Assembly (NCBI GenBank): GCA_013423385.1
Contig: BLZA01000048.1
Span: 1-64,000, forward strand
DNA length: 64,000 bases
Source: Naganishia liquefaciens
Lineage: Eukaryota > Basidiomycota > Tremellomycetes > Filobasidiales > Filobasidiaceae
Direction: 5' to 3'
This document shows, one piece after another, positions 43,951-58,634 of this stretch (positions are counted from its first letter, which is position 1; each line of letters starts with the position of its first letter). Made by a program: the position numbers and the translations under genes. Below the pieces are notes generated by a model. The model made no database searches. It was given only the letters and a program-made list of their open reading frames with translations, and had not been told where the DNA came from.

Positions 43951-44517
43951 TTAATGACTATTTGATTTAATCTGAACTTCTTCCAGGAGGAACTCTCTCC
44001 AAGTCTTTCCTTCATGTGTACACAGTCGATCGAGAGCACCCTTCATATCTTCAAGGGAATCGCAAAACCTTGAAGCCCAATTGAAGATAGCGGTAACTTG
44101 AACTTCCGCAACATCTCGCCACTCCGACAAGTCTACAGCCCATCGTCCTGTGATATAGTCACCTTCCATCACATCGAAGATGAGAAGGATCAATTGTAAT
44201 CGTGGCAATCCTTCTGCAAATTCGACGGTATGCAGATGAACCTCGTGCGTTTGGCCGATATTGACTTTCCTATACTTTTCTTCCTCGGATTCGCGGTCTA
44301 GGCAAAGGCCTTCGAAACGCCCTCCCTGACGGTCTCGCTCGATCGCGAAGCCGATATCGCGGTCGACCAGAGTAGTAAGCGCAAAGTCCACCCGCTTCTC
44401 AGTCATTGAGTCCAGCGAGTCTTGCGGTCCTGTACTCAGAATGGGACGACCGTCGAGAGTGGCAATCGAAGGAAGGGTATCAAATTTGCTGGCAGCTGGT
44501 TCTAACAGAGATGACAT
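43951..44517 (-). CDS. Intronless lineage-specific protein (188 aa)
   Basis: The start at MSSLLEPAASKFDTLPSIAT is chosen to match the design of its relatives; an in-frame ATG at 44634 would give 227 residues. The compact part has QLILLIFDVMEGDYITGRWA and VDLSEWRDVAEVQVTAIFNW, then SLEDMKGALDRLCTHEGKTW. The end L-x-x-LCT-x(4,5)-W resembles FLDDLCTSSLSW of the gene at 61351-61905. No signal peptide or known domain. Confidence 0.65.
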   Translation of the reverse strand: MSSLLEPAASKFDTLPSIATLDGRPILSTGPQDSLDSMTEKRVDFALTTLVDRDIGFAIERDRQGGRFEGLCLDRESEEEKYRKVNIGQTHEVHLHTVEFAEGLPRLQLILLIFDVMEGDYITGRWAVDLSEWRDVAEVQVTAIFNWASRFCDSLEDMKGALDRLCTHEGKTWREFLLEEVQIKSNSH

Positions 44518-44634
44518 GTTGCGCCAATGGGTGTCGGCAAAGAGAACAGCAGAAGTAACAGAGGATGAATACAGGGGAATGAAGGTAGCTTGAAGCTTGC
44601 AACGTTGGCAGCGTGACTGCTCGCGAGTCTTCAA

Positions 44635-45595
44635 ATATATGACTTCGATATATGGGTCAGAGATGCTGACAAAACAAGGGGCTCGGCTTTTGGCCGAAGT
44701 GAGCGGAAGATGAGCGAAGACTCGAGACGGCGGTTAATGGTTAGGAAAGGCTGTCTCTAGTTTACTCGGCTTTTTGACAACACCCTGAATTTCCACAGAA
44801 CGAGGGGAAGAGCACAAAAGAAGCAGCGAAGCGCATCTCACAATTACAAGCGAAGGGGGAGCTCGAGCGCAGTCAGTAGAGCTGAACAAAAACGTCTTTC
44901 CGCGAAAGGATCCCCTTGACGATGTTACCCCAGCACTGCAAGTGCCTGCTATCGACTTTTGCAGGGTATCTCAGTCTCAGGAGAGCACTCCCTCCAAGAG
45001 TTATTAAAGCTGCTTGAGAGCGGTCCTAAGTGGGGTGAGCGCCTTGTCCGCAGTAGAGGACAGATTCCGAATCCTTTGGCTTCAAGCGGTTCCCCCTAAT
45101 CCGACCGGCTCCCCGCAAGAAGTCCATGTAGCGATCGCTATCTATAGAATGTCCATTCTAGCTCAGCTACGTTAATGGACGCTCAGTTTCCGACTCAATC
45201 ACAAGTCGCGTGCTTGTCTTGACAGGCACTGTCCATCAGCCATATCTTCATGCCACCACATTCAAGTAAAGGCCTGTCAGCAAATCACTGACAGCAATAC
45301 ATTCACGGTCCCGTGCAAAAGGACGGGTACTCCTCGATTACATCGTCCTTCTCATGCGAAAAGTCAGGTCAGAGTCATGCCACTGGCTACCCCAGCATCA
45401 GAGTCCTCGCAGCCTTGTAGGTGCAGCTTGTACAGTTGTACCCTTAGTTTTTGAGCTCTTGGTGAAGGCCAAAAAATATGCTTCGTCTTTGCTATTATCG
45501 GGTCATACGTCGCTTTAATTGCGACAGCAGTCCACTGACAATCGCCTGTGCCATACTCATCACTCGAGCTTAGCTGAATGAATGCAAAGGGGCGA
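44635..45595. other. Intergenic, no supported gene
   Basis: Nearly 1 kb of spacer before the 3' end of the first glucanase gene. A tRNA-like fragment near 44865 was considered and rejected. Confidence 0.5.
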
Positions 45596-46739
45596 TCAGT
45601 TGTAACGCCGAAAGACGTATTGTCGGCCCAGCGCCGTCAAATTCCCATCATCATCCTGCAGCCTGCAGAACTTGTTGACACCTATTAAATGCTCCATCTT
45701 GCCAGCTCCTAGCCAAGAGTAACGTTGTACGAAGGGTTGCTTGTCAAGCCATTTTGTAGTAGCGCCTTGAATGGGCATTCTCAGCTGTGAATCAATCTTC
45801 CTACGAGAAAATGCCGTACCCATGAATGAGTGTACATATTCCTGAGTGGGTGTCCAATCGGAGCCAAAATGATGACAAGCAAATTCGGTCAACCAAATGG
45901 GCATCTTGAACGCATTGTGCACGTCGGTCTAGACAGAGTTAACGTTTGAGATAATCATGAACCCCACGAAGTGAAGTAAACTTACAACAAGCTTCTGAAG
46001 CTCTTCCGCTGTTCTCACATAAGCGTGCATGCTGATAAACGTCGGCAGTTTGCAGTCCGTACGGGCTTTGCAAACCGCGAAGAATTCAGTAAGAAACTCA
46101 ATCGTCCTATCGGCAGGAGCGGGCGAGCCTGATGAGTCGGAACAAGTTCAACCTCGAAATGGCATGATCACTTCATGATGACCCGGCTCACCGACGTCTC
46201 GACCATTCTTGATCAACGGAACCACAGCCTTGACCCAGCTACCACAAATTTGAATAACCGACGAGAAACGCATGTAATAGACTCACTTGTCGACCAAGCC
46301 CGGCATGCTTGCTTTTAGATTGCCTTCTTTGATCATACATGTTTGGCCAGGACCACATTTATCGGGCTCATTGAAGGTCAATACGGGGCATTCAGCAGGA
46401 ATAACACTGGTGTCTGTGTCCGCCTGAAAGACAGTACCAGCATACTGTCCTGGCGGACTGGCCTTGTCGGATCCTCTTAGTGGCCGAGGAGCCCAATTCC
46501 ACCACCATCCGAGATCATTGCCTGGTACGTTGAATGCTTTCGAGAAGCCTTGGTTGTATTGACTGGGCCAAGCTATACCTGCTTTCTGAACGGCAAACAT
46601 GCGATAAAGTCAGTTCTCGGTCGAAAGATCAAGATTCCTACAGATTTACACTTTTGGACTCGGCACGGGTCGTTGTCGCGTCCGCGGGCACAGCCAGCAA
46701 GATCGCTTGAACAATGAAGATGCACCAAGTGATATACAT
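45596..46739 (-). CDS. Secreted GH128-type glycoside hydrolase, copy 1
   Basis: GH128 enzymes are beta-1,3-glucanases with a TIM barrel. The first exon encodes a signal peptide (MYITWCIFIVQAILLAVPAD). Later exons give KAGIAWPSQYNQGFSKAFNV, LGWWWNWAPRPLRG, VIPAECPVLTFNEPDKCGPG, ATTKWLDKQPFVQRYSWLGA and the end GNLTALGRQYVFRRYN. The FNEPD motif holds the expected acid/base Glu and PIWLTEFACHHFG the expected nucleophile Glu of this clan. The protein should be secreted and act on fungal or host glucan. Exon ends inside the gene are approximate. It lies in tandem with a second copy just downstream on the map (47170-48365), same strand. Confidence 0.85.
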
Positions 46740-47169
46740 GGCTACGATACCTCGAGCTTTGCTTCGAATTGGAAACTTGGTGTGATTCTCTCAAGCGCGT
46801 GAATGCCCGAGTATAATGTCTCTATATAGAGAGATACGCAGGTGCAATTCTCTTCCCTTTGAAGTAAGGGTGGTAGCGGGAAAAAGGCATTCTGGTCATC
46901 CCCTTTGTCTTTATCCTGATCAGTGACTTAGATTGTTGTCGAGGCCGTTTTCTTAGACAAGCTCTTGCATCAAAAGGGGCTATGTCGTCATTGCGAAAGT
47001 TTTAGAAGGACCTTCCACGCAACTGTCTTGGTAGAATATCGGTACTATGAGATACATCGCTGCGTTTAAGGCTTAAGTACTGACCACACAAGTGATAATT
47101 TCCAAGTAGAAACCAAAGGATATCGTTGTACGCCCTGCGCCCTCATTATGCCTTCTCCAGATACTTTGT
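46740..47169. other. Intergenic between the two glucanase genes
   Basis: About 430 bases that hold the promoter of copy 1 and the 3' end of copy 2. No other feature is seen. Confidence 0.5.
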
Positions 47170-48365
47170 CTAGTCATGCCTATTGTAGGTATATTGCCAA
47201 CCCAACGCAGTCAGGGAGCCATCATCTCTTTGAAGGCGACAAAAGTCATTCACTGCAAACATGTCTTGCTTCTGTCCCGCACCAAACCAGGAGTAGCGTT
47301 GGATAAAGGGCTGATCATCGAGCCATTTGGTGCTGGCGCCTATAGTATATGCTGACATTAGAACAGCTCGGTTGCTTTCAAAAATGGGAGCATACTAACC
47401 CATGAAATCGTGAACCTGCTGTTGCGTGGTAGGTTGTGATTGTCCCCCAAAGGAGTGACAAGTAAATTCAGTGAGCCAGATCGGAAGACCAAACGCGCGA
47501 TGGACGGATGTCTGTGATAGATGAACGCTTAGCATAGATTGTGACGGCCGTGGGGTTTGCCACAAAAGCGAGATTGCGCAGCAGTGTTAGGCGACTTACT
47601 ACGTAGTCCTTCAAAGCTTGTACCGTGCTCACATACGCATGCATAGTAATGAATGTCGGTCGGACGCAGTCCTGACGAGCGTCGCAAGCGGCGAAAAAGC
47701 GGGTGAGCCAGTCAACGGTGTTCCCCGCCGGTGCAGGTGAGCCTATAGTACATACTGAGAAACAACGGTACAAGGAAGGGATGAAGAAAAAGACATACCA
47801 ACCGATCGTCCCTTTCTCAAAAAGGGCACCGCTTTCTTGATCCATCTAAGAAGACACGCTTCAGCTGCCTTGTGGCACGTAGAAGAAAATTGTGACCTAC
47901 TGGTCAACGATGGCATTCATATCGGCACTCATACATCCTTGCGTTCCCGCCTCACAGCCATCGGGCTCATTGAATCCCATGATTGGACTATCGCCAGGAA
48001 TCGCCGAAGTATCTGTACCGTCGTTGTAGATCATGGCCACGAATTGGCCGGGTGGGCCTGCGGACCCGGCGAGTTTGGCGTTTCCCGCAAGGGTGATACG
48101 TCTCGGAGACGGGGCCCAGTTCCAGTACCAGCCAAGTGAAGAGGTTGAGCCACAGAAAGCGGTGGCCAAGGAGGGATCCAATCGACCTGGCCAAGCGACG
48201 CCGGCTTTCTAGATTGTTTGAGTAGATTAGCTACGATGGTAACAGGAGGCACTTTAAGATTGTGATGGTACCTACGCCCAACCCTCGCTTCTGTATGGCT
48301 GCTGCCTTTACTCTGGTCAAAAACAGCAGGCAGTGGACCACCGCGAAGAGTATCTGAGAGTACAT
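47170..48365 (-). CDS. Secreted GH128-type glycoside hydrolase, copy 2
   Basis: Signal peptide MYSQILFAVVHCLLFLTRVK-AAA, then a probable KR processing site (IQKRGLG). Exons follow with LGWYWNWAPSPRRITLAGN, SPIMGFNEPDGCEAGTQGC, NTVDWLTRFFAACDARQDCV, RPTFITMHAYVSTVQALKDY, a GLPIWLTEF-type nucleophile segment near 47480, and ASTKWLDDQPFIQRYSWFGA before the end SLTALGWQYTYNRHD. It keeps both catalytic motifs. Compared with copy 1 the two are clearly homologous but well diverged, so the duplication is old. Internal exon ends are approximate. Confidence 0.85.
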
Positions 48366-50585
48366 TTGGAACTTGGGTTGACCAGTCAGGAAGTTGACGT
48401 GATTTGTGCAAGGTAATGTCGGGGTATTTTGGAGATATACTATCGCCAATAATGAAAATGAATGCGAAAATGAATGTGTTGGGCTGCGGTCGGTCGTAGA
48501 GTGATAACGGAAACATGCAGGAGAATAGATGGTTTGCTATATATGACAATCCAGCTCGGTCCGGCGATGATGCAGGTCAACAAGCAAACTGAAGGATATA
48601 GACTTGGCAAGCTCGTCAGACACCCCTTTGTTCGCAAGTACGCCGAGCCACGAACAGATCAGATCGCCTTGAAAATCCTCTCCAGGGATCGAGAATGGCG
48701 CCCGCCGAGTATTTTTAGACGCCGGAAAGGACCCAAGGCTTACTGACATCCTTTATACAAGCAGAATCGCGCCTAAAGGTTACCTTGACTCTCCGTACCG
48801 ACGAGGCTCGTGGCATGACTTGAGATCCCCTTAGAGTCCTTGCACATGGCTGCGGAAGACCTCTATACCATTCGCGCGTGTATGTATGCACCGGGAATCT
48901 CTATAGGGAGTTGCGGACGGGCGATAAAGGACAATGGCACGAGGAGATGGCTAGTACAATCTCTCCGGCCATCTTCCTTGATGCTTTAGTATCCGCACCT
49001 TTTCGCGGGATCTTGGGGAGATTTATGGATAGGTATCATTGACCACGGTCAACGGCACCATCAGATCAACTCTCAGGCTTCGAGATAGAGGCCGCAGGAA
49101 CTCATGTCTTTTGCCTGCACGCAAGGGATCTTTGTGATTATGCAAGCAGCGCCTTTAATTCCGAGGCAAAGATGCCCAAATGTTGAAAGCGCAAGCTAGA
49201 GCCGAGTATAGCAATACCCCGCGTGTGGGTATTGTATGCGCCGAGTCTCATCCGGGAGTTTGTGATGAAGCGACATGGCGTGCATGTCTCGATCCGGTAC
49301 ATCACTCGCGAATGACTCGCGAATGACTCGAGTATGCTAGGTTATTCAAAAGGAAACCCCGCCCTGCTATGCGTTGGAAGAAGCGGGATTCAGCCACCAC
49401 TTTTGGTGTCCTTGATGGATATCTACCCTTTTATGTGTCACTGTAGTTATGCCTACAAGTCATGAGGTGAAAACACGATGCCCTGATAGTGATCACTTGT
49501 TACTGAGAGCCTTTGATGCTACGACGAACCAGTACCCGACAGCTCGAGCATACCACCGCGATAGGATCAACCGCGTCTAGACCGCTGCAAAGCAAGGTGG
49601 CGCCAGGTGCTTTTACCCTTGCCGCTCCCGCCATCTTGACAGCGGTCAACGTTCCCTCAGACTTTGATTGGGAGAATGCAAATGTACTAATAGCGTCGAG
49701 GGATTGATTATGCCTGCGAATGCTGGCTCATTGCCGGTTGGTGACATGCCGATCATCTGACAGCGCGCCGTGCGGGATGTGCTGCAGCTGAAAGCATGGG
49801 CGACAACAAAGGGCAAACGCTCTGGCGGAGTCATGTGGGTTTTTTTTCTTGAAAGGCGTAGGACAAGTATCGGGTGTCCAGGTGTCGCTTCATTCCTACG
49901 CTTGGCTGAGCACCCGCTTTGAACTTTTTTGGTGGGAAAACAACAGCAAAGAGGAGGACAGAGATGCCGTTCTGATGATGCCGACGACACTGAAGCATGA
50001 GGTCTGTCCAGGCGCGTGCCTTGTGCCGCAAGCTAGCTCTCGCGCTGTCTGTTTGAATGCGCCTGAGCGGATTTGGCTCAAGATCAGTAGGGTCACCCCG
50101 CGACAACAATTCCTTGGATGAGTCACACCGTTCGGATCTACGCGATGGCGATGATTCGCCCACAAAGCTTTGGGTATCGCCAACGTCTCTGCCTGACTAC
50201 CGCGCTGGATTCCGAAACGCGCTGTCCCCCCCGGCGCGAAAAGACGGTCATGGCCATTCGGATTCTCCCCCAAGCTGCGATGCGAGTCTCCCCGCTGCTT
50301 CGCATCCGCATCCCTTGCCTGTCCCATGTCGACCGAACGACCGTTACCGTTACCGTTACCCGTACCCTATCCTATCCTCGCCTCGCCTCCCCGGCGGCCG
50401 ACGTTCGGAATGGCCGCCCCGAGATTCGGAATCATGCAATTGCATTGGCGTGCTGGGCGGAAGCAAATCACCAAAAGTACAGGACACAGAGGGCGCATCA
50501 TCTACCTGGCGAGGTATATGCACGGTGGCAAACAACCAAGGACACTCCCTCCCCGCCTCCCTCCCTCGTATCATTCCATTCCATC
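48366..50585. other. Long intergenic region, no supported gene
   Basis: About 2.2 kb. It starts AT-richer and becomes GC-rich after about 50000. A GTTACC hexanucleotide triplet lies around 50341-50360 in the upstream region of the sulfide oxidoreductase gene. Open frames at 49513-49707 and 49849-50327 lack coding character. Confidence 0.5.
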
Positions 50586-53599
<3,014 letters not shown>

Positions 53600-55279
53600 A
53601 GTGGCGGGATGCGAGGGTTGTATGAGTCTAGCAAAAGCGGGGTTCATGACGGGTGTCCGCGTATGAATATCCGCATCAATGTCGTCGAATGATTGCGCTA
53701 TTTTGCCTGGACGCTGGACCGGCAGGCTTGGACCTTTGCGACGCCGTAGTCGAATTGAAGGCGCCTGTGGCACCCACGCACCGCGCCTTTGGTCTCGCGG
53801 CTGTACGGTCTTTCTCTTCCCCGATGATGAGCACGCTCTTGCACGCTTTGCGGACGATTCGTCCCGCACCGGCGGGTCCCGGCTGGGGTCACCCATACAG
53901 CGTGGCCGAGGCAGGGAAAAGGACATCGCGTACCGCACATGCCCGTGGGGACCGCTTTCGCAGGGGATACAACTTCCCCGTAAAGCGCCTCCTCACGGTC
54001 CGTATCACTCAAAGGCTAAAGCATCGCCTGAAAAGGGAAGAGGCAAGGTGGGAAGCTAAGGATGGGTGTGTCTGCTCTTTGACGGACGAGACGCGCGGGG
54101 TGGGTTGGCCTGTTGGCAGCTCGCTGAGCCATTTGAGACGGTGTGTGAGATCCCGCGGTGGCGGCGGGGTGTGTATCGGGGGAAAAGGCGGTACGATACG
54201 GTACGGTGTAATCTTTCGACTTGACTGTACAGCTTTACCCTTGCCCCGACGCTGTCCCTACTCAGAGGTCGCGTCACAGTCGGCGTTTCGGGGTGGTGTG
54301 AGGGAACATGTCACGAGAAATGGCAGGTTGGGGGGTACGGCTGGTATAGGTCGTTCGTGTTCAAGACATTGGGTCGAGAGCATCATGGTGAATGGGAAGG
54401 GAGTAAGAGGAAGAGTACACTAGCAGGTGGTCGAGGAGCTTTTTACGTGTGAGGATGATGCGGTCTGAGGAAAGCTCCCGCTGATGGTGTATGATGGTAC
54501 GATTCTTTGGCTCGATTCGGGCAGGAGAGGGGAATGGTGATAAGCTGTAACGGAAGGGAGTGGGTAATGGACCGTGTTGGATCTGCGTTGTCTGGCGGTC
54601 TGGGTGGGGGACGAGGTGGGGTCTCTCAATGGGTACAAGGGATCGATCGGCAGCGAGGAGATCTTCTGGTGGCGGTCGCGCTGACTTTGGTGTGCATAGC
54701 TCTGGAGGTATGATGTCGTGCGTTAGAGCGGCGTCCTGGATCGCAAGCCATCTCTTGCGGTCTCTGCAACGGTCAAGAGACGGAGAGCGGTTGGAGCGGA
54801 AAGTCTTGGGTTCGCGATCGCTCAGAGGGGTAGATTGATATGACAATCCTGGAGCGTCAAGTTCACTTTACGCTATCGAGGAAGCGACGACTTGGTACAG
54901 ACGTGATATGATATGGGTTCACCTTGGAGGAGAGGACGACCGATGCGCCTCCGGAATGAGCCCGCACGGCCCACAACTCGAGTCGAACTCGAGGCTACAC
55001 GACCGTCTATCTGCTTTCCCAGGCGGCGCACGGAGGGACGTCTAGTATCTTGCCAGCCGTGTGCTCCTTGGGGGGAGGGGGGGATGCCCCGAGGTGGGTT
55101 GGCTTGGCGGGGAAGAAACGGTGGCAAAAGATGGAATTTCCCGGCGGCCGGACGGGCGAGGGGCAGCGATGACGCAAAGCGCAGCGACGAGGACATCAGC
55201 ATCGTCCTTTCCCACCGACCGCTCATTCCCCGGGGCAACTCCCGCGTGACCACTTCATCCTCGGGCCTCGGATCCGACC
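53600..55279. other. GC-rich intergenic region
   Basis: About 1.7 kb with no gene I can support strongly. The one candidate, a minus-strand frame at 54361-54846, is listed separately. Confidence 0.45.
54361..54846 (-). CDS. Hypothetical protein, weak
   Basis: A 161-residue open frame starting MSYQSTPLSDREPKTFRSNR, with RWLAIQDAALTHDIIPPELC and a Leu-rich end (KKLLDHLLVYSSSYSLPIHH). The composition is rich in Pro, Ser and Arg and could be a chance frame in GC-rich DNA. No domain is recognised. Confidence 0.2.
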   Translation of the reverse strand: MSYQSTPLSDREPKTFRSNRSPSLDRCRDRKRWLAIQDAALTHDIIPPELCTPKSARPPPEDLLAADRSLVPIERPHLVPHPDRQTTQIQHGPLPTPFRYSLSPFPSPARIEPKNRTIIHHQRELSSDRIILTRKKLLDHLLVYSSSYSLPIHHDALDPMS

Positions 55280-58200
55280 ATGGCATTCTCGCTCCTCCTC
55301 GCCCAGGCATGCGCAACGTTTGCCGCATCCTTCATCGTCGGGTACCTGCCCCTCATTCTCCGGTCGTTTACCACGCGGCACGAACAGCAAGGGGACCCGG
55401 AGGGGGGCAAAGTGTTGAGGGCGGTGAGCGTCGTAGGGATGGGATTGCTGGTGGGCAGTGCGTTGACGATCATCATACCCGAGTGAGTTGGGCGTGCGGG
55501 ACGGGTCGAGAGCAAGAGGGCTGATCGCTGGCCTGTTTCGGGGGGGGGGGAACAGGGGTGTGTCGACCTTGTTGGGGAGTTTGCCAGAGGAAGGCAGGGG
55601 GGATGGAGGTGCGGGGGAGAGGGCGACGAGGTGGATGGGTGGGGCGTTGTTGGCGGGGTTTGGGTTGATGATGTTGTGAGTGCGCGCGGGCGGCGAGCGC
55701 CGAGCGACCGAAGGAGCGCCGAGCGGAGCGAGGATGACTACGAGCGACCGAAGGGAACGAGAACACCAGCGCCGCAGGCAAGGATCCCCCGAGGCCGTCG
55801 CAGGACGGCCGAGAATCCCTCGATCGACCGAAGGGAGCGAGAATATCTGTCTCGTCGAGCGAAGCGAGATTACCAGCGCTGCAAGCCAGGACTTTCCGAA
55901 GCCGTCACAAGACGGCCCAGGATCCTTCGAGCGACCGAAGAGAGCGAGATCTATCTCTTGTCGAGTGAAGCGAGAGTGTCTCTCGTCGAGCGTAGACAGA
56001 GCACCGTCCGTCGAGCGGAGCGTCGAACGTCAGCGAGAACACAAGGCGTCGTAGACAAGGCTCCTCCGAGACGCCAAGGGCCGCGAAAGACTCTGCTCGA
56101 GCGGAGTGAGGCTATCGAACGGCCAACGAAAGATTTCCCGCCCCCTGTACGTTGGAGCGGACGGACGATAAAGCGTCAGGGAACGAACAGGCCAGACCTA
56201 TCGAAGCGCGCAACCAAAAGACTCATATGATGAGATGCGAGCGTTCGGCGAAATGGCAGGGGCAAATTCGAGGGTGCTCCTGGACCAAGTGGGGATGAGG
56301 GAGGCGGAGGGCGTTCGATGAGTAGGGGAAATCTGGGTTGTGCGTCAGTCGGGTCTGAGAAGCGCCGTCTCGGATCCGCTGGCCCAGCTTCAAAGGCGAA
56401 CGGGATGACGCGAGGAAGATCAGCGCGGGTGCGTTGCAAGACCGATGGGACCCGAATGGCAAGATCGTTGCATGGAGCGTTGGGGTCAGGGCGACGGCCG
56501 CGTATGATGGTCATGCGGCTGTCGACCCGTGGAGACCCTTGGCTCCAGTATCGTGCGACGACGCGTCGTGAATCCGTTGCTTCGGGGTTGTGTGGGCAGG
56601 CCGTGAAGCGAGAGGGGAGGGAACGCTCGCGTGGCTGTTGATGCGCGGTGGGCGAAAGCGGAACGACCGCGAGCTCGGACGAGAACGAACGGAGAGCCCT
56701 CGACGTCTCGCGCTGGGCGTCAAGGCGTTGTTGGGAGCATGATGGGTTCCGTGTCGTGTAAAAGGCCTGGATCCCGAGGTGCATCGGTCGGCGCTTCAGT
56801 AGGGCGTGTCAAGGGTCCGGCGGAGATCCGCAGAGGGCGTCCGGGTCGGAAGGTCGTGCTTTTTCGATGCTCGCGCGGGGAGAAGGGGCGCATTGGCGGT
56901 GTCACAGGCAGGAATGCCTGCGTGAAGAGCGGTCTCTGGGGGCGGGAATGTGGCGGACGACCATTACTCGACAAGGAGAGCTAGACGGGGGAATCGTCAA
57001 GATGGCAAGCGCGAGGCGGCGAGCAGATCTTGCGCGGACAGAGACACTTTTGCGAGTGAACGATAGCATGCTTCTCCGCTCGTGATGCCACGACCATGTC
57101 AGTGCGAGCTTGGCCTTGTGGTGCGGCGGGATGTCGTGGAAAGCCTCGAATTGGCGCTCGAGTCGAGGACAATGCGACGCGAGACGAGACATCGCCGCTG
57201 CGAGTGCGCCTGCGATGCGAAAAGATCAAGGCGGACAGTATCGTATTGGAGATGCAGCGCCTCGAGATCTTTCAGCAAGGCGATCTCTCTAATTTCCAAG
57301 ACGCGTTGTGCGGGAATCTGATACGCACAACGCGCAGTAAGAGTAATTTCTGACGGTCTCGGGCTGGGAAAACGCTTTTGTAGCGGACAGTTTCCAAAAG
57401 GATCGATTTGCCGGCCACAAAGAGAATCTGAACAAGGATGACCGTGGCGGCGCTCCTCGCTCGTGCCTTCCCCTACCGTCGCTTCAGCCGAGCTACAACT
57501 GACACTTTCTCCCACAGAGTCGAATCCCTGACACCGCACGGCGAACACGAAACCGACGAGGAACACCACTACGATCACCTTTCCACCCACTCGCAACCGA
57601 GCTCGCCGGGACATCATCATCATCATCATCATCATCACTTGCACCATGAGGAGCCCGAGGCGTTTGGTACGCCTTTCGCTAGCGTCGAGGGGGAGACTGC
57701 GGGAGAGACGATGGTAGATGCCGAACAAGAGGCACGGGACAGTGCCAAGGCGTTTGCACTGAAAAGACAGGGCACGGGCCTAGGTAGCGGCGTCTGGATG
57801 GGCCGGGAAGACGAGGAAGCGGCCGGTGTGCCGTTTGGCGGCGCGAACAAGGTGCCGCCAAGCACGACGGGGACGAGCAAGGATGTGCCGGCGCATATGA
57901 GGATGAATTCGCGGACGGCGCTGATGCGGCGGCGGTCGAGCGTACAAGATCGGTGTCAGGTGCGTCAAGTCACGGGCTGGCGGGATCGCCGCTGACATTG
58001 AAACAGGAAGCGGTCGGGGGTGCCTCTGGACGAGGGGTGGCGGGGCTGAATGCCACGTTGGGGCTTGTCATTCACGCAATGGCCGACGGCATCGCGTTGG
58101 GCGCCAGTAGTTTGAGCGGAAGTGGCGGTCTCGGGTTGATCGTCTTTGTGGCGGTCATCGTACATAAAGGTAAGTGCAGTCAGGTTGTTGCTTTTTGAAC

Positions 58201-58634
58201 GCGGCTGACCCTGCTTAGGACCGACCGCGCTGGGTTTGACGACGACCCTCTTGACACTCGGATTGACGAAACCGCAAATCCGGACGCGGCTGTTGCTGTT
58301 CAGCGCGTCAGCCCCAATTGGGGCCGTCATTACGTACATGATCGTCAAAGCCGTTGGCGGAGGCCAGAACAAGGTACCTGACACGGAAGTCGACTTGATC
58401 GGGTGGTGGACGGGCGTCGTCCTGCTATTCTCCGGCGGCTCATTTCTGTATGTCGCCACCGTCATCTCGCCGCTCTCGGATTCAGACGCACACGGGACAC
58501 ATCAGCATGCGCATCAGGGCAAGCATGACGAGGCGGATGGTCAGGCGTTGGGGCAAAAGACAAGGCTGGGCTTGCTGTTGGCCGGGATGATTGGTCCGTG
58601 GGCGTTGAGCATGTTGATCAGTCATGGGCATTAG
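55280..58634 (+). CDS. ZIP-family metal transporter, ZIP9/Atx2-like
   Basis: Five exons (55280-55482, 55556-55675, 57518-57959, 58007-58169, 58219-58634) sum to 448 codons, 447 residues. ZIP9-type proteins move zinc or manganese across Golgi or related membranes. Marks are the first helix MAFSLLLAQACATFAASFIV, VGMGLLVGSALTIIIPEGVS, and a long variable cytosolic loop with nine consecutive His encoded by a CAT/CAC run at about 57613-57639 (followed by LHHEEPE). The core metal site follows in ATLGLVIHAMADGIALGASS and VFVAVIVHKGPTALGLTTTL, and the last helices end GPWALSMLISHGH. Intron 2 is 1,842 bp (55676-57517); the others are 47-73 bp. Confidence 0.92.
55742..55973 (+). repeat. Composite hairpin repeat, two to three copies in the ZIP intron
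   Basis: The first unit (55742-55815) matches the SQR-intron unit, with stem GGCCGTC/GACGGCC at 55793-55799 and 55804-55810 around loop GCAG. The second (about 55821-55922) keeps the stem GCCGTC/GACGGC (55901-55906, 55911-55916) with loop ACAA. A third start, GAGCGACCGAAGAGAGCGAG, lies at 55929. Fragments of the 22 bp satellite unit (GAGCGAAGCGAGA, GAGTGAAGCGAGA) occur between them. Confidence 0.8.

Noticed and set aside
44865-44900. tRNA-like fragment with GAGCTCGAGCGCAGTCAGTAGAGC
   Set aside because: It resembles an A box but no anticodon arm, B box or acceptor stem follows.
53653-54423. 256-residue plus-strand open frame
   Set aside because: It lacks any motif, has biased GC-driven composition and no splice or start context that sets it apart from other chance frames nearby.
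56176-56784. Long minus-strand frame (202 residues) in the ZIP gene
   Set aside because: It lies within the 1,842 bp intron, has Arg/Pro/Ser-rich chance composition and no recognisable motif.
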